The translations under genes and the position numbers were made by a program. Shown here one piece after another: positions 1-6,722 of a stretch of 63,143 nucleotides of DNA (its first letter is position 1; every line of letters begins with the position of its first letter). Source of the DNA: Bacillota bacterium (GTDB lineage Bacteria > Bacillota > UBA4882 > UBA8346); contig JAEZJQ010000087.1 of NCBI GenBank assembly GCA_023436305.1, forward strand, positions 1 to 63,143. The letters run 5' to 3'. The notes beneath the pieces were generated by a model. The model was not told where the DNA came from, ran no database searches, and saw only the letters and a program-made list of their open reading frames with translations.

Positions 1-17
1 GCGACTGAATCCGCCGA

Positions 18-196
18 TTGAGAACCGAGGTTCTCAAACTCTCCTCAGTCATCCCGGTTTTTTGGGGTCGCCGCCATCCATGGCCGCCTCTCGCTTGCGA
101 GAGGAACTGTCATGCCAATTGGGTCAAAGCTTCCGATGGCGACCGCTTTTTTTCATCCTTGAAAAGAAGCGCCGCGCGACTCCATCCGTGGAGTCG
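18..196. repeat. Cluster of three perfect short hairpins
   Basis: Three perfect inverted repeats lie within 180 bases: TTGAGAACC/GGTTCTCAA (18-26 with 29-37), CCTCTCGC/GCGAGAGG (87-94 with 97-104) and CGACTCCA/TGGAGTCG (177-184 with 189-196). The middle one is enclosed by GGTCGCC (67-73) and GGCGACC (138-144), which could form an outer stem. No convincing gene is visible in 1-424. The hairpins may be terminators of a gene before the window or a REP-like element; the sequence does not decide. Confidence 0.55.
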
Positions 197-210
197 AAAA
201 AGCAACACAC

Positions 211-370
211 CCCATAAATGTATGACAGAGCGACAGAAACGTATGATAAAATGATATAAACGAGCAGGAAAGTGACAGAAACGCATGAGAAAATGATATA
301 AACGCATGGAAAAGTGACAGAAACGCATGGAAGAACGATATAAACGCACGGGATAGTGACAGAAACGCAG
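211..370 (+). repeat. 21-bp tandem repeat array, locus 1
   Basis: Seven units start exactly 21 bases apart at 232, 253, 274, 295, 316, 337 and 358, with a degenerate copy before them. Two subtypes alternate: GACAGAAACG and GATATAAACG, each followed by a CATG-like core and an A run, so the higher-order period is 42. Twenty-one bases is two helical turns, and the two A runs per unit are spaced about 10.5 on average, so the DNA may be curved. The same family recurs at 6364-6502. Confidence 0.85.
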
Positions 371-424
371 ACTTTGAGCATTTGACTCGAAATCTTGGCT
401 GAACATCACGGAGGAGCAATATTT

Positions 425-1087
425 ATGGGCATTTCAAAAAAACGGATTGACCAGTTTATGTTAGCCGCCCGGGTAATGATCGAAAACGCCTTGACGGACG
501 ATGAAGTCGGGCGGGCGCTGATCAGTTACGGCTACCATGAGGAAAAGCTTATGGCTGGGAAACGGTTATATGATGAAGTGGCGGCATTGCAGAACGCACA
601 GAAGAAGGTATACGGGGAGCGGATTGCGGCTACCGCCGAGTTTAGCAACTCCAGGAAAACGGCCAATGAACAGTACATGAAAGCGCTCAAAGTTGCGAGA
701 GTCGCCTTTAAAGATGACCCGAAAGCGGATAAAGCTTTGATGCTTCATGGCGAAAGGAAGCAAAGCTTTTCGGAATGGCGGGAACAGGCGCAGGTGTTTT
801 ATGAGAATATCCTGAAAGAGAGTGACTTGATGAATACTTTTTCCGGATATGGATATTCCCCGGACAGGCTCCGGCAGGAGGCCGCTCTTCTCGAGCTGGC
901 CGTTATAAAAAGCTTGCAGCAGAAGAAAAAGATTGGTGAAGCCCAGGAGGCGACGGCCATCAGGGATAACAAACTGGATGAGCTGGCCCGGTGGATTTCC
1001 GATTTGCAGGCGGTGGTGAAAGTGGCTTTGCAGGATAATCCGCAGCAGCTTGAGAAGTTGGGGATAGTGGTGAAAAAGAAAGGGTGA
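425..1087 (+). CDS. Conserved helical protein with two internal repeats, unknown function
   Basis: A 220-residue, Lys/Glu/Ala-rich, almost certainly all-helical cytoplasmic protein with no signal peptide or membrane segment. It contains an internal duplication: SYGYHEEKLMAGKRLYDEV near residue 37 matches GYGYSPDRLRQEAALLELA near residue 145, each followed by a LQ.AQKK-like or LQQKKK stretch. The ATG at 425 is chosen because GGAGGAG (410-416) lies 8 bases upstream; an upstream in-frame start at 395 has no such site. It lies directly behind the 21-bp repeat array. I do not recognise the family with certainty; similar uncharacterised proteins occur in Bacteroidetes and Firmicutes from memory. 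No function should be inferred. Confidence 0.8.
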   Translation: MGISKKRIDQFMLAARVMIENALTDDEVGRALISYGYHEEKLMAGKRLYDEVAALQNAQKKVYGERIAATAEFSNSRKTANEQYMKALKVARVAFKDDPKADKALMLHGERKQSFSEWREQAQVFYENILKESDLMNTFSGYGYSPDRLRQEAALLELAVIKSLQQKKKIGEAQEATAIRDNKLDELARWISDLQAVVKVALQDNPQQLEKLGIVVKKKG

Positions 1088-1107
1088 AATTTGAAGAGTG
1101 AAGGGTT

Positions 1108-1215
1108 GGGCCAAGGGATCTGATTTTAGGCCGAAGAACAATTGTTAAATTATATTTTCCGCAATAGGCTTACGTATCAAGGGTTTTAAGTTATTTTTTT
1201 CACTGCGAAAGTTGA
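1108..1215. repeat. Dispersed ~105-bp repeat, copy 1
   Basis: Begins GGGCCAAGGGATCTGATTTT and ends with CACTGCGAAAGTTGAG. A second copy in the same orientation is at 2569-2672, with the same order of blocks and a few small indels. The two copies flank the APH-family kinase gene. It lies in a 469-base gap without any other gene. Confidence 0.8.
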
Positions 1216-1308
1216 GTTTAACTTAAAATCCCCTCGAATCGACTCGCCTCCAATCATTATCGACCCGTTGCTTAAAAATTTGATTGCCCATCCGGACCTA
1301 TCCCCCGA

Positions 1309-1355
1309 CCCCTTCCCTCGGTAAAAATATGATGCTCAATTTTGGAGGGAAGGGG
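1309..1355. repeat. 11-bp inverted repeat (REP-like or terminator-like)
   Basis: CCCCTTCCCTC (1309-1319) and GAGGGAAGGGG (1345-1355) are exact reverse complements with a 25-base AT-rich loop. No T-run follows, so it is not a classical terminator. It lies in the intergenic stretch between the helical protein and the kinase, in which I see nothing else apart from the dispersed repeat. Confidence 0.5.
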
Positions 1356-1556
1356 AGAAATGCTACGTTAAAATACTGGCAAATTGGGGGGGATCACCCT
1401 CTTCCCTCCTACAGATCCATCAAATTTCGTTCGTAATTTTAACATATGCCAGTTCCTGATGTTTCCGAAATTAAGTCGTCGTGCCAGCTTAAATTCAAAA
1501 TATGGTACGTCATAATCGTAAATTTCACATCATGATATATGACAACTTCTTCGAGT

Positions 1557-2387
1557 TCACTGACTTTGACTTACCGTGCCTGGAATCAAGGCTTTCAATT
1601 CTTTATTGATAAATTTAATTAACGCTGCTTTTTCCCCGTTCGGCACAACAAAAAGCCTAGCTGCAGCAATTGGCAATTCCCATTCGTGAATCTCATGACG
1701 ATTCATTCCGGTTATTTTGATATAGTGCTTGATATAGATTCTATATATAGTTTTGGTAAATAAGTATATAAATATTTTTTTCATTAATGGATAATAAGAA
1801 GGTGCCTTGGCATATTTTAATAATACGATTGTTGTAGCCACATCACCGGCCGGGTTTCCTACTGCAGCACACATCCAGTCAATTACAATAGGATTGGCTT
1901 TGGAAGCATATAGTATATTATCCGGATAAAAATCTCCATGACATAAACAGTTGCCATCATTTAATTTTTTTAACTTATGAATTATCTTTTCTTTGATGTT
2001 ATCAGGTAATTCATTACTTTGGTTAATACAAAATTCAAGTTGTATTTTCTGTTGTAGAATGCCCTCGATTTTAGTTTTATGAATAATAGAGTGAATTTCT
2101 GCCATTTGTTTTGCATATGAAAAGAAAGACCAAGGTTTTAACGCCATAATACTCCCCATTGTTAAACCCTGAATATTCTCGAAAACCAATCCGGTTCTAC
2201 CTTCTTGTTCAACCTTTCCAAAAAATTTGGGTATCGGTAAATGATGATCTTGAATCTGATTCGTTATTTGTATTTCATTTTCTATGGCGTACACTGGATA
2301 ATCCTTTTTAAATAACTTCAAAACTTGGTTATTGCCAATGTCAAATACTTCTGCTGTTGCTCCTTGACTGATTAGATTTTTACTCAT
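1557..2387 (-). CDS. APH-family phosphotransferase (aminoglycoside/choline kinase-like)
   Basis: A 276-residue kinase-fold protein. The catalytic loop LCHGDFYPDNIL near residue 150 carries the HGD..N Brenner motif, and VIDWM near residue 170 is the metal-binding DFG-equivalent (IDW). The N-terminus has a short glycine-type loop (GATAEVFDIG) and the ATP-anchoring Lys in QVLKLFKKD. The family phosphorylates small hydroxylated substrates such as aminoglycosides, choline or thioribose; the actual substrate cannot be read from sequence. The gene is clearly more AT-rich than its neighbours, stands alone, and lies between two direct copies of a dispersed repeat, which suggests acquisition. Start ATG at 2387 follows an AT-rich leader with TGGAGT as a possible ribosome site. 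Confidence 0.85.
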   Translation of the reverse strand: MSKNLISQGATAEVFDIGNNQVLKLFKKDYPVYAIENEIQITNQIQDHHLPIPKFFGKVEQEGRTGLVFENIQGLTMGSIMALKPWSFFSYAKQMAEIHSIIHKTKIEGILQQKIQLEFCINQSNELPDNIKEKIIHKLKKLNDGNCLCHGDFYPDNILYASKANPIVIDWMCAAVGNPAGDVATTIVLLKYAKAPSYYPLMKKIFIYLFTKTIYRIYIKHYIKITGMNRHEIHEWELPIAAARLFVVPNGEKAALIKFINKELKALIPGTVSQSQ

Positions 2388-2568
2388 GTTCTACTCCAAA
2401 ATTATAAATTTATGATATTTAAATAGACACCTCAATTGTTTATTTTATTATATAGCATAATTTTTAAACAATCACAAGGTTCTAAATTATGTAGCTGTTC
2501 AGGGTATCGGTTTGGCGTTGCGGGTTTAAAAAAAATAGACCACGAAGGATGGTGGTTGCCCTTACGAA

Positions 2569-2672
2569 GGGCCAAGGGATCTGATTTTAGACCGAAGACA
2601 GTTGCCAATTTATTTTTTTCAATAGGTTACGGATAAAGGTTTTAAGTTGCTTTTTCCACTGCGAAAGTTGAG
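2569..2672. repeat. Dispersed ~105-bp repeat, copy 2
   Basis: Direct copy of the element at 1108-1215, again starting GGGCCAAGGGATCTGATTTT and ending CCACTGCGAAAGTTGAG. Copy 2 ends 30 bases before the start of the small membrane gene at 2703. The rest of the gap 2388-2702 is AT-rich with no gene that I can support. Confidence 0.8.
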
Positions 2673-2702
2673 TCATTTATTAATTATTACGAGGAGGCTG
2701 CC

Positions 2703-2858
2703 ATGATGCTCTTTGGGTTAGAAATTATCATGTTTCTTGCAACAATATTGTTTGTGATTCTATGGATATGGAATCCAGGGGGCTATTATGAACCTTGGAA
2801 AAACGGCAAGGAATACAGCATATTTATTTTTCGACAAATACTTCGTCGATGCGGGTAA
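2703..2858 (+). CDS. Small membrane protein, 51 residues
   Basis: An ATG at 2703 preceded at 5 bases by GAGGAGG (2691-2697) opens a 51-residue frame. Residues 3-24 are a strongly hydrophobic single membrane span (LFGLEIIMFLATILFVILWIW), followed by a polar tail with aromatic and basic residues (GYYEPWKNGKEYS). It is too short to be caught by usual length cut-offs, but the near-perfect ribosome site and the membrane segment support it. It lies 147 bases before the transketolase operon on the same strand and could be co-transcribed. Function unknown. Confidence 0.55.
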   Translation: MMLFGLEIIMFLATILFVILWIWNPGGYYEPWKNGKEYSIFIFRQILRRCG

Positions 2859-3005
2859 AACAATATAAAGAAAACCCAAAGCGTAAATGTACTTTTGTGA
2901 TAGACGATTTTTCAGAGGGGTCGTATTTGAACGTAATCCTAAAAAAGGAATTTCTCCTTCCATCTCGAAAAGTATCCAATAAAATTCTTACGGAGAGTTT
3001 AACCC

Positions 3006-3926
3006 ATGATTTCTACCACTCAAACCACCGAACCTTGGAAAATCAAAGCCCAGCAAGTGGCCCATGGCATTCGCCGCCGGGTGCTGGAGCATACCATCAA
3101 CAATAACGGCGGCTATTTAAGCCAGGCTTGTTCCGCGGCGGAGATTTTCGCCGTCCTTTATGGCAAAGTCATGAATCTCGGTCCCAGCCTTGCCCCTCCG
3201 ATTCCGCCCCCTTTCCCGGGAGTGCCGGGGTCAAACAATCCGGATTATTTTACCGGGGCGGCTTACAATGGCCCCAAATCACCGGATAAAGACCGATTCT
3301 TTCTATCCCCGTCCCATTATTCCCTGGTCCTGTATGCGGCGCTCATCGAAACCGGGCGGATGGACCCGGCGGGATTAGCCCAATTTAATCAAGACGGGAG
3401 CACCGTGGAGATGATCGGGGCCGAACACTCACCCGGCATGGAGATCATGACCGGCTCCCTGGGGCAGGGTTTGAGCCAGGCGGCTGGAATCGCCCTGGCC
3501 CGGAAACGGCGCGGCGAAACCGGACGGGTCTGGGTGTTTATGTCCGATGGCGAATTTCAGGAAGGACAGACTTGGGAGGCTTTCCAGTCCATGTCTTTTT
3601 ATCAGTTGGATAATATGGGCATATATGTAGATGTAAACCGGCAGCAATGCGATGGCCGGATGGCGGAAGTGATGAACATCGAACCCCTGGTGGACCGGTT
3701 GGGCAGCTTCGGAGCCCGTGTTTTTACGGTAAACGGCCATAATCTCAATGAATTGGCGGCTCCCGCCGCAATAACATACCCGGGACAGCCGTTGGTAGTA
3801 TTGGCTTATACCGACCCCTGCGCTGGAATGTCCATTTTAGAAAAACGCGCCCCCAAACTCCATTACGTCCGCTTCACGGATGAACGGGAGCGGGAAGCCT
3901 ACCGGCAATTCTTCGATCAATTTTAG
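3006..3926 (+). CDS. Transketolase, N-terminal (TPP-binding) subunit
   Basis: A 306-residue split-transketolase subunit. The thiamine diphosphate motif appears as SDGEFQEGQTWEA near residue 180, followed about 20 residues on by YVDVNRQQCDG, the position that completes the TPP/Mg site. GAEHSPGMEIMTGSLGQGLS carries the conserved SLGQGLS. An unusual Pro-rich insertion (near residue 60) is absent from ordinary short subunits. The partner subunit follows 75 bases downstream and a RuBisCO-like protein after it. Transketolases transfer a two-carbon ketol unit between sugar phosphates. Split forms act in the pentose phosphate route but also in sugar-specific pathways such as apulose-4-phosphate cleavage; the RuBisCO-like neighbour favours a specialised role. 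RBS GGAGAG precedes the ATG. Confidence 0.88.
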   Translation: MISTTQTTEPWKIKAQQVAHGIRRRVLEHTINNNGGYLSQACSAAEIFAVLYGKVMNLGPSLAPPIPPPFPGVPGSNNPDYFTGAAYNGPKSPDKDRFFLSPSHYSLVLYAALIETGRMDPAGLAQFNQDGSTVEMIGAEHSPGMEIMTGSLGQGLSQAAGIALARKRRGETGRVWVFMSDGEFQEGQTWEAFQSMSFYQLDNMGIYVDVNRQQCDGRMAEVMNIEPLVDRLGSFGARVFTVNGHNLNELAAPAAITYPGQPLVVLAYTDPCAGMSILEKRAPKLHYVRFTDEREREAYRQFFDQF

Positions 3927-4001
3927 TTCCGTCCTTCTCTAAAGTTTTTAAGTCGCCATACGCCACGCTCGACCCATTTTGACACGTAAGGAGTATTTAT
4001 A

Positions 4002-5018
4002 ATGGAAATCGTAAGCAAAGTACACGCCCGGAACCTGGTGGAATGGGCCAAGGATAAACCGGAAGCGGTAGTTCTCTCCGCCGATCTCACCGGATCAACC
4101 GAAATCGATCTCTTCAAGGCGGCCTATCCGGATCGGTTTTTATCCATGGGTATCGCCGAGCAAAATATGATCAGTTTCGCCGGCGGCTTGGCCAGAGAGG
4201 GTTATTTGCCCCTGGTCCATACCTTTGCCGTGTTCATTTACCGCAGAGCTTATGATCAAGTGGCCATGTCGGTAGCTTATCCCAATCTACCGGTCAGGCT
4301 GCTTGGGTTTCTGCCCGGCATTACCACTCCCGGCGGGGCAACGCATCAAGCCATTGAAGATATTGCGCTGATGCGGGCTCTTCCCAATATGACCGTGTTG
4401 GAATGTGGCGACGCCACCGAGGTGGAGACGGTCTTGCAAGTAACCGAATCCATTCCCGGCCCGGTATATATAAGAATGATACGGGGTGAAATTCCCCGGT
4501 TATTTGACCGTTCCCAGCCCATGCGCCTGGGGGAACCGCGGATCCTGAAAACTGTCGCAAACACACCGGACATTACCCTTTTTTCCAGTGGTATCTGTAC
4601 CGAGGAAGCCATGCGGGCTACTTCCGTTCTGGCCCAGCGGGGTGTGGTGATTCAGCATTGGCATATCTCCACCTTGAAACCATTCAATTCCCAAAGCGTA
4701 ACCGATGCGGTGAAACAGGCCAAATACGGCGTAATTACCATGGAGAATCACACCATTACCGGGGGATTGGGCAGCGCCGTGGCGGAAGCTATGGCCGAAG
4801 CCGGAACCGGGGGTAAACTGATCCGGATTGGCCTTAAGGATACCTTCGCCCACGGCGCCAGCCGGCCTTATCTGATGCGGGAATACGGGCTGGATGCCAT
4901 GGCTCTGGTTCAAAAGGTGGAGGAACTGCTCGGCCAAAACTTGAAAATTACCGCGAGTGACCTGGCGGCCATCCGGCTGGAAGCGGTTCATAGCAAAGCC
5001 AAAGTGGAGGCGCTTTAA
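4002..5018 (+). CDS. Transketolase, C-terminal subunit
   Basis: A 338-residue protein with the pyrimidine-binding and C-terminal transketolase domains. SADLTGSTEIDLFKAAYPDR and SMGIAEQNMISFAGGLA near residue 50 match the transketolase Pyr domain, including the catalytic Glu of GIAEQNM that activates TPP. The C-terminal half (residues about 190-320) is the usual Rossmann-like domain (VITMENHTITGGLGSAVAEA). It would form the active heterotetramer with the upstream gene product. Start ATG at 4002 follows AAGGAG. Its stop codon overlaps the start of the RuBisCO-like gene by one base (TAATG), so the two are translationally coupled. Confidence 0.88.
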   Translation: MEIVSKVHARNLVEWAKDKPEAVVLSADLTGSTEIDLFKAAYPDRFLSMGIAEQNMISFAGGLAREGYLPLVHTFAVFIYRRAYDQVAMSVAYPNLPVRLLGFLPGITTPGGATHQAIEDIALMRALPNMTVLECGDATEVETVLQVTESIPGPVYIRMIRGEIPRLFDRSQPMRLGEPRILKTVANTPDITLFSSGICTEEAMRATSVLAQRGVVIQHWHISTLKPFNSQSVTDAVKQAKYGVITMENHTITGGLGSAVAEAMAEAGTGGKLIRIGLKDTFAHGASRPYLMREYGLDAMALVQKVEELLGQNLKITASDLAAIRLEAVHSKAKVEAL

Positions 5019-6160
5019 TGGGGGAATCAATATTTCAACTTTCCGGAGAACGAATTCAGGTCTGGTACCGGCTTTGCGGCAACCAAAACGACGCTTACGC
5101 CAAGGCGCAAATGATCTGTCTGGAACAAACCGTTGAATTTCCGGCGGAATTAGTTCCACAAGGTTTTATTCAAGATCAAATCCTGGGCCGGATTGAATCT
5201 TTTGGGGCGATGGGTGAGGAGCGTTTTCTGGTTCAAATCAGTTATGCGGTGGAAACATCGGGGTTTGAATTTACCCAACTGTTAAACTTATTCTTCGGGA
5301 ACAGCAGTATCAAACCGGGAATCCGGCTGGAGCGGTTTGAATTACCGAAGGGGCTGTACAAATTTTTCAAGGGGCCCCGTTTTGGCCGAAATGGCTTACG
5401 AGAACGGCTTGGCGTACCCCGGCGTCCCTTATTATGTACTGCCTTAAAACCCATGGGGCTTTCAGCCGTCCAATTGGCGGATTACGCCTACCGGTTCGCC
5501 CTGGGCGGGATCGATATCATCAAGGATGACCACGGTTTAGCCAACCAGCCCTTCTCCCCTTTTGAGAACAGAGTGGAATGCTGCGTGGCAGCAGTGGAAC
5601 GGGCCAACCGGGAAACGGGCCGGAAGTCCATTTATGTTCCCAATATCACCGCGCCGGTAAACCAAATCAGGGACCGGGCACTTTTGGCCAAAAAGGCCGG
5701 AGCGGGGGGGTTATTGATCTCTCCGGGCCTCACCGGATTCGACACCATGCGCTGGCTGGCGGAAGATGATGAGATTGGCCTGCCAATCATTAACCACCCG
5801 GCACTTCAAGGCAGTTTTGTGGTCAGTCCCGACATGGGCATTTCCCATTATGCTTTATTCGGCCAATTAGCCCGCCTGGCCGGAACGGATGCCGTTATCT
5901 TCCCCAATTACGGAGGCCGGTTCTCCTTCAGCAGGGAAGAATGCCAACAAATTGCTGCGGGCGCCACCGGAACCATGGGGCTGCTAAAACCGATCTTTCC
6001 GGCACCCGGGGGTGGCATGAGCTTGGACCGGGTACCGGATATGCTAGAAGTCTACGGACGTGATGTCATCTTTTTGATCGGTGGGGGCTTGCACCAACAA
6101 GGCCCCGATTTGGTCGAAAACTGCCGCTATTTTCAAAGAATGGCCGCCAAATTTGAATAA
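5018..6160 (+). CDS. RuBisCO-like protein (form IV) with KDDH active-site variant
   Basis: A 380-residue RuBisCO-superfamily protein, short for the family (~400-480). Residue 144 in TALKPMGLS aligns with the catalytic Lys175 of spinach RuBisCO, but the following Lys177 position is Met146. FALGGIDIIKDDHGL keeps the carbamylatable Lys (169) and Asp (171), but the third metal ligand Glu204 is His172. The loop-6 region reads FGQLARLAGTD, without an obvious loop-6 Lys. True CO2 fixation is therefore not expected. Known form IV activities include enolisation in methionine salvage, isomerisation, and decarboxylation or transcarboxylation of 3-oxo-isoapionate phosphate in apiose catabolism. Genetic coupling to a split transketolase points to sugar-acid or branched-sugar catabolism (inference). 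The exact reaction is unknown. Confidence 0.87.
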   Translation: MGESIFQLSGERIQVWYRLCGNQNDAYAKAQMICLEQTVEFPAELVPQGFIQDQILGRIESFGAMGEERFLVQISYAVETSGFEFTQLLNLFFGNSSIKPGIRLERFELPKGLYKFFKGPRFGRNGLRERLGVPRRPLLCTALKPMGLSAVQLADYAYRFALGGIDIIKDDHGLANQPFSPFENRVECCVAAVERANRETGRKSIYVPNITAPVNQIRDRALLAKKAGAGGLLISPGLTGFDTMRWLAEDDEIGLPIINHPALQGSFVVSPDMGISHYALFGQLARLAGTDAVIFPNYGGRFSFSREECQQIAAGATGTMGLLKPIFPAPGGGMSLDRVPDMLEVYGRDVIFLIGGGLHQQGPDLVENCRYFQRMAAKFE

Positions 6161-6226
6161 ATTATCCGGCAATTGTTGAATTCCCATCGCCGGTCCCTTC
6201 CGGACGGCCATCCAATTCATCCCATA

Positions 6227-6345
6227 TCAATCCACTTTGCGGGACACAAACATCACCAGCGCCAATATGACGAACAGCCCCCCACTCCCCGGCAATAACA
6301 GATAATCTTGATTCCAATGAATCAATAACCACCCGATCGAATGCT
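6227..6345 (-). pseudogene. Remnant of CreD-like membrane protein C-terminus
   Basis: Read on the minus strand, one frame gives WNQDYLLLPGSGGLFV followed by ILALVMFVSRKVD and a TGA where CreD homologues have Trp (VDWY). This matches the last transmembrane segment of the inner-membrane protein CreD from memory. No upstream part of the gene remains; the 21-bp repeat array starts where it should continue. A decayed fragment is the simplest reading. Confidence 0.5.
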
Positions 6346-6363
6346 GAAAATGTATTATTAAAC

Positions 6364-6502
6364 GGCAAAAACGCATGACAAAATGATAGAAACGCATGAA
6401 AAAGCGGTAAACGTATGGTAAAGCGATAAGAACCCACGGAATAATAGCATAAACCCATGAGTAAATAGTATAAATTTATATAAAATGATATAAGCGTATT
6501 AG
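6364..6502 (+). repeat. 21-bp tandem repeat array, locus 2
   Basis: Units begin at 6364, 6385, 6406, 6425, 6446, 6467 and 6487 (spacing 21, one 19 and one 20), with GATAGAAACG-CATG and A-run blocks like the array at 211-370 and in the same orientation. The copies diverge progressively towards the 3' end. The 562-base gap between the RuBisCO-like gene and nadA holds only this array, the CreD remnant and the nadA promoter. Confidence 0.8.
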
Positions 6503-6655
6503 TGTCACCGTCCCATTAATGCTGCTGATCTTTCGGATTGTTCATATCATTGATCTATTTGTCGGTAAGAACCTGCAAAATCCTTCACCAAAAATTTTAA
6601 TCCGGAAAGTGGGCGATGAAAGTAACCGTGGAAGAAAAGAAGAGAAACTAAAGGA

Positions 6656-6684
6656 TTGACAAACGAACAATCGAAAAGTAAAAT
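6656..6684 (+). promoter_or_regulatory. Sigma-A type promoter of nadABC
   Basis: TTGACA (6656-6661), a 17-base spacer and TAAAAT (6679-6684) lie 39 bases before the nadA start. GGAGG near 6711 provides the ribosome site. I see no clear repressor operator. Confidence 0.7.
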
Positions 6685-6722
6685 TATGATAAATTGGAAT
6701 ATGATAACCGGAGGTTCTAAAG

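Noticed and set aside
211..370. Possible CRISPR array
   Set aside because: Units are contiguous 21-mers with no variable spacers and no cas genes are in the window.
153..419. Minus-strand frames giving repetitive Phe/Ser/His peptides
   Set aside because: They are translations of the 21-bp repeat; no ribosome site, and all three frames are open because of the period.
566..1141. 191-codon minus-strand frame
   Set aside because: Shadow of the helical-protein gene, no ribosome site and low-complexity composition.
2795..3106. 103-codon plus-strand frame before the transketolase gene
   Set aside because: Overlaps both the small membrane gene and the transketolase start, without a ribosome site or family resemblance.
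5018..6160. True CO2-fixing RuBisCO
   Set aside because: Key active-site residues are replaced (Lys177 position Met, Glu204 position His) and no phosphoribulokinase is near.
5018..6160. Assignment as MtnW of methionine salvage on account of mtnA in the window
   Set aside because: mtnA is 16 kb away on the other strand, and the RuBisCO-like protein is coupled to transketolase and carries KDDH rather than the KDDE of MtnW.
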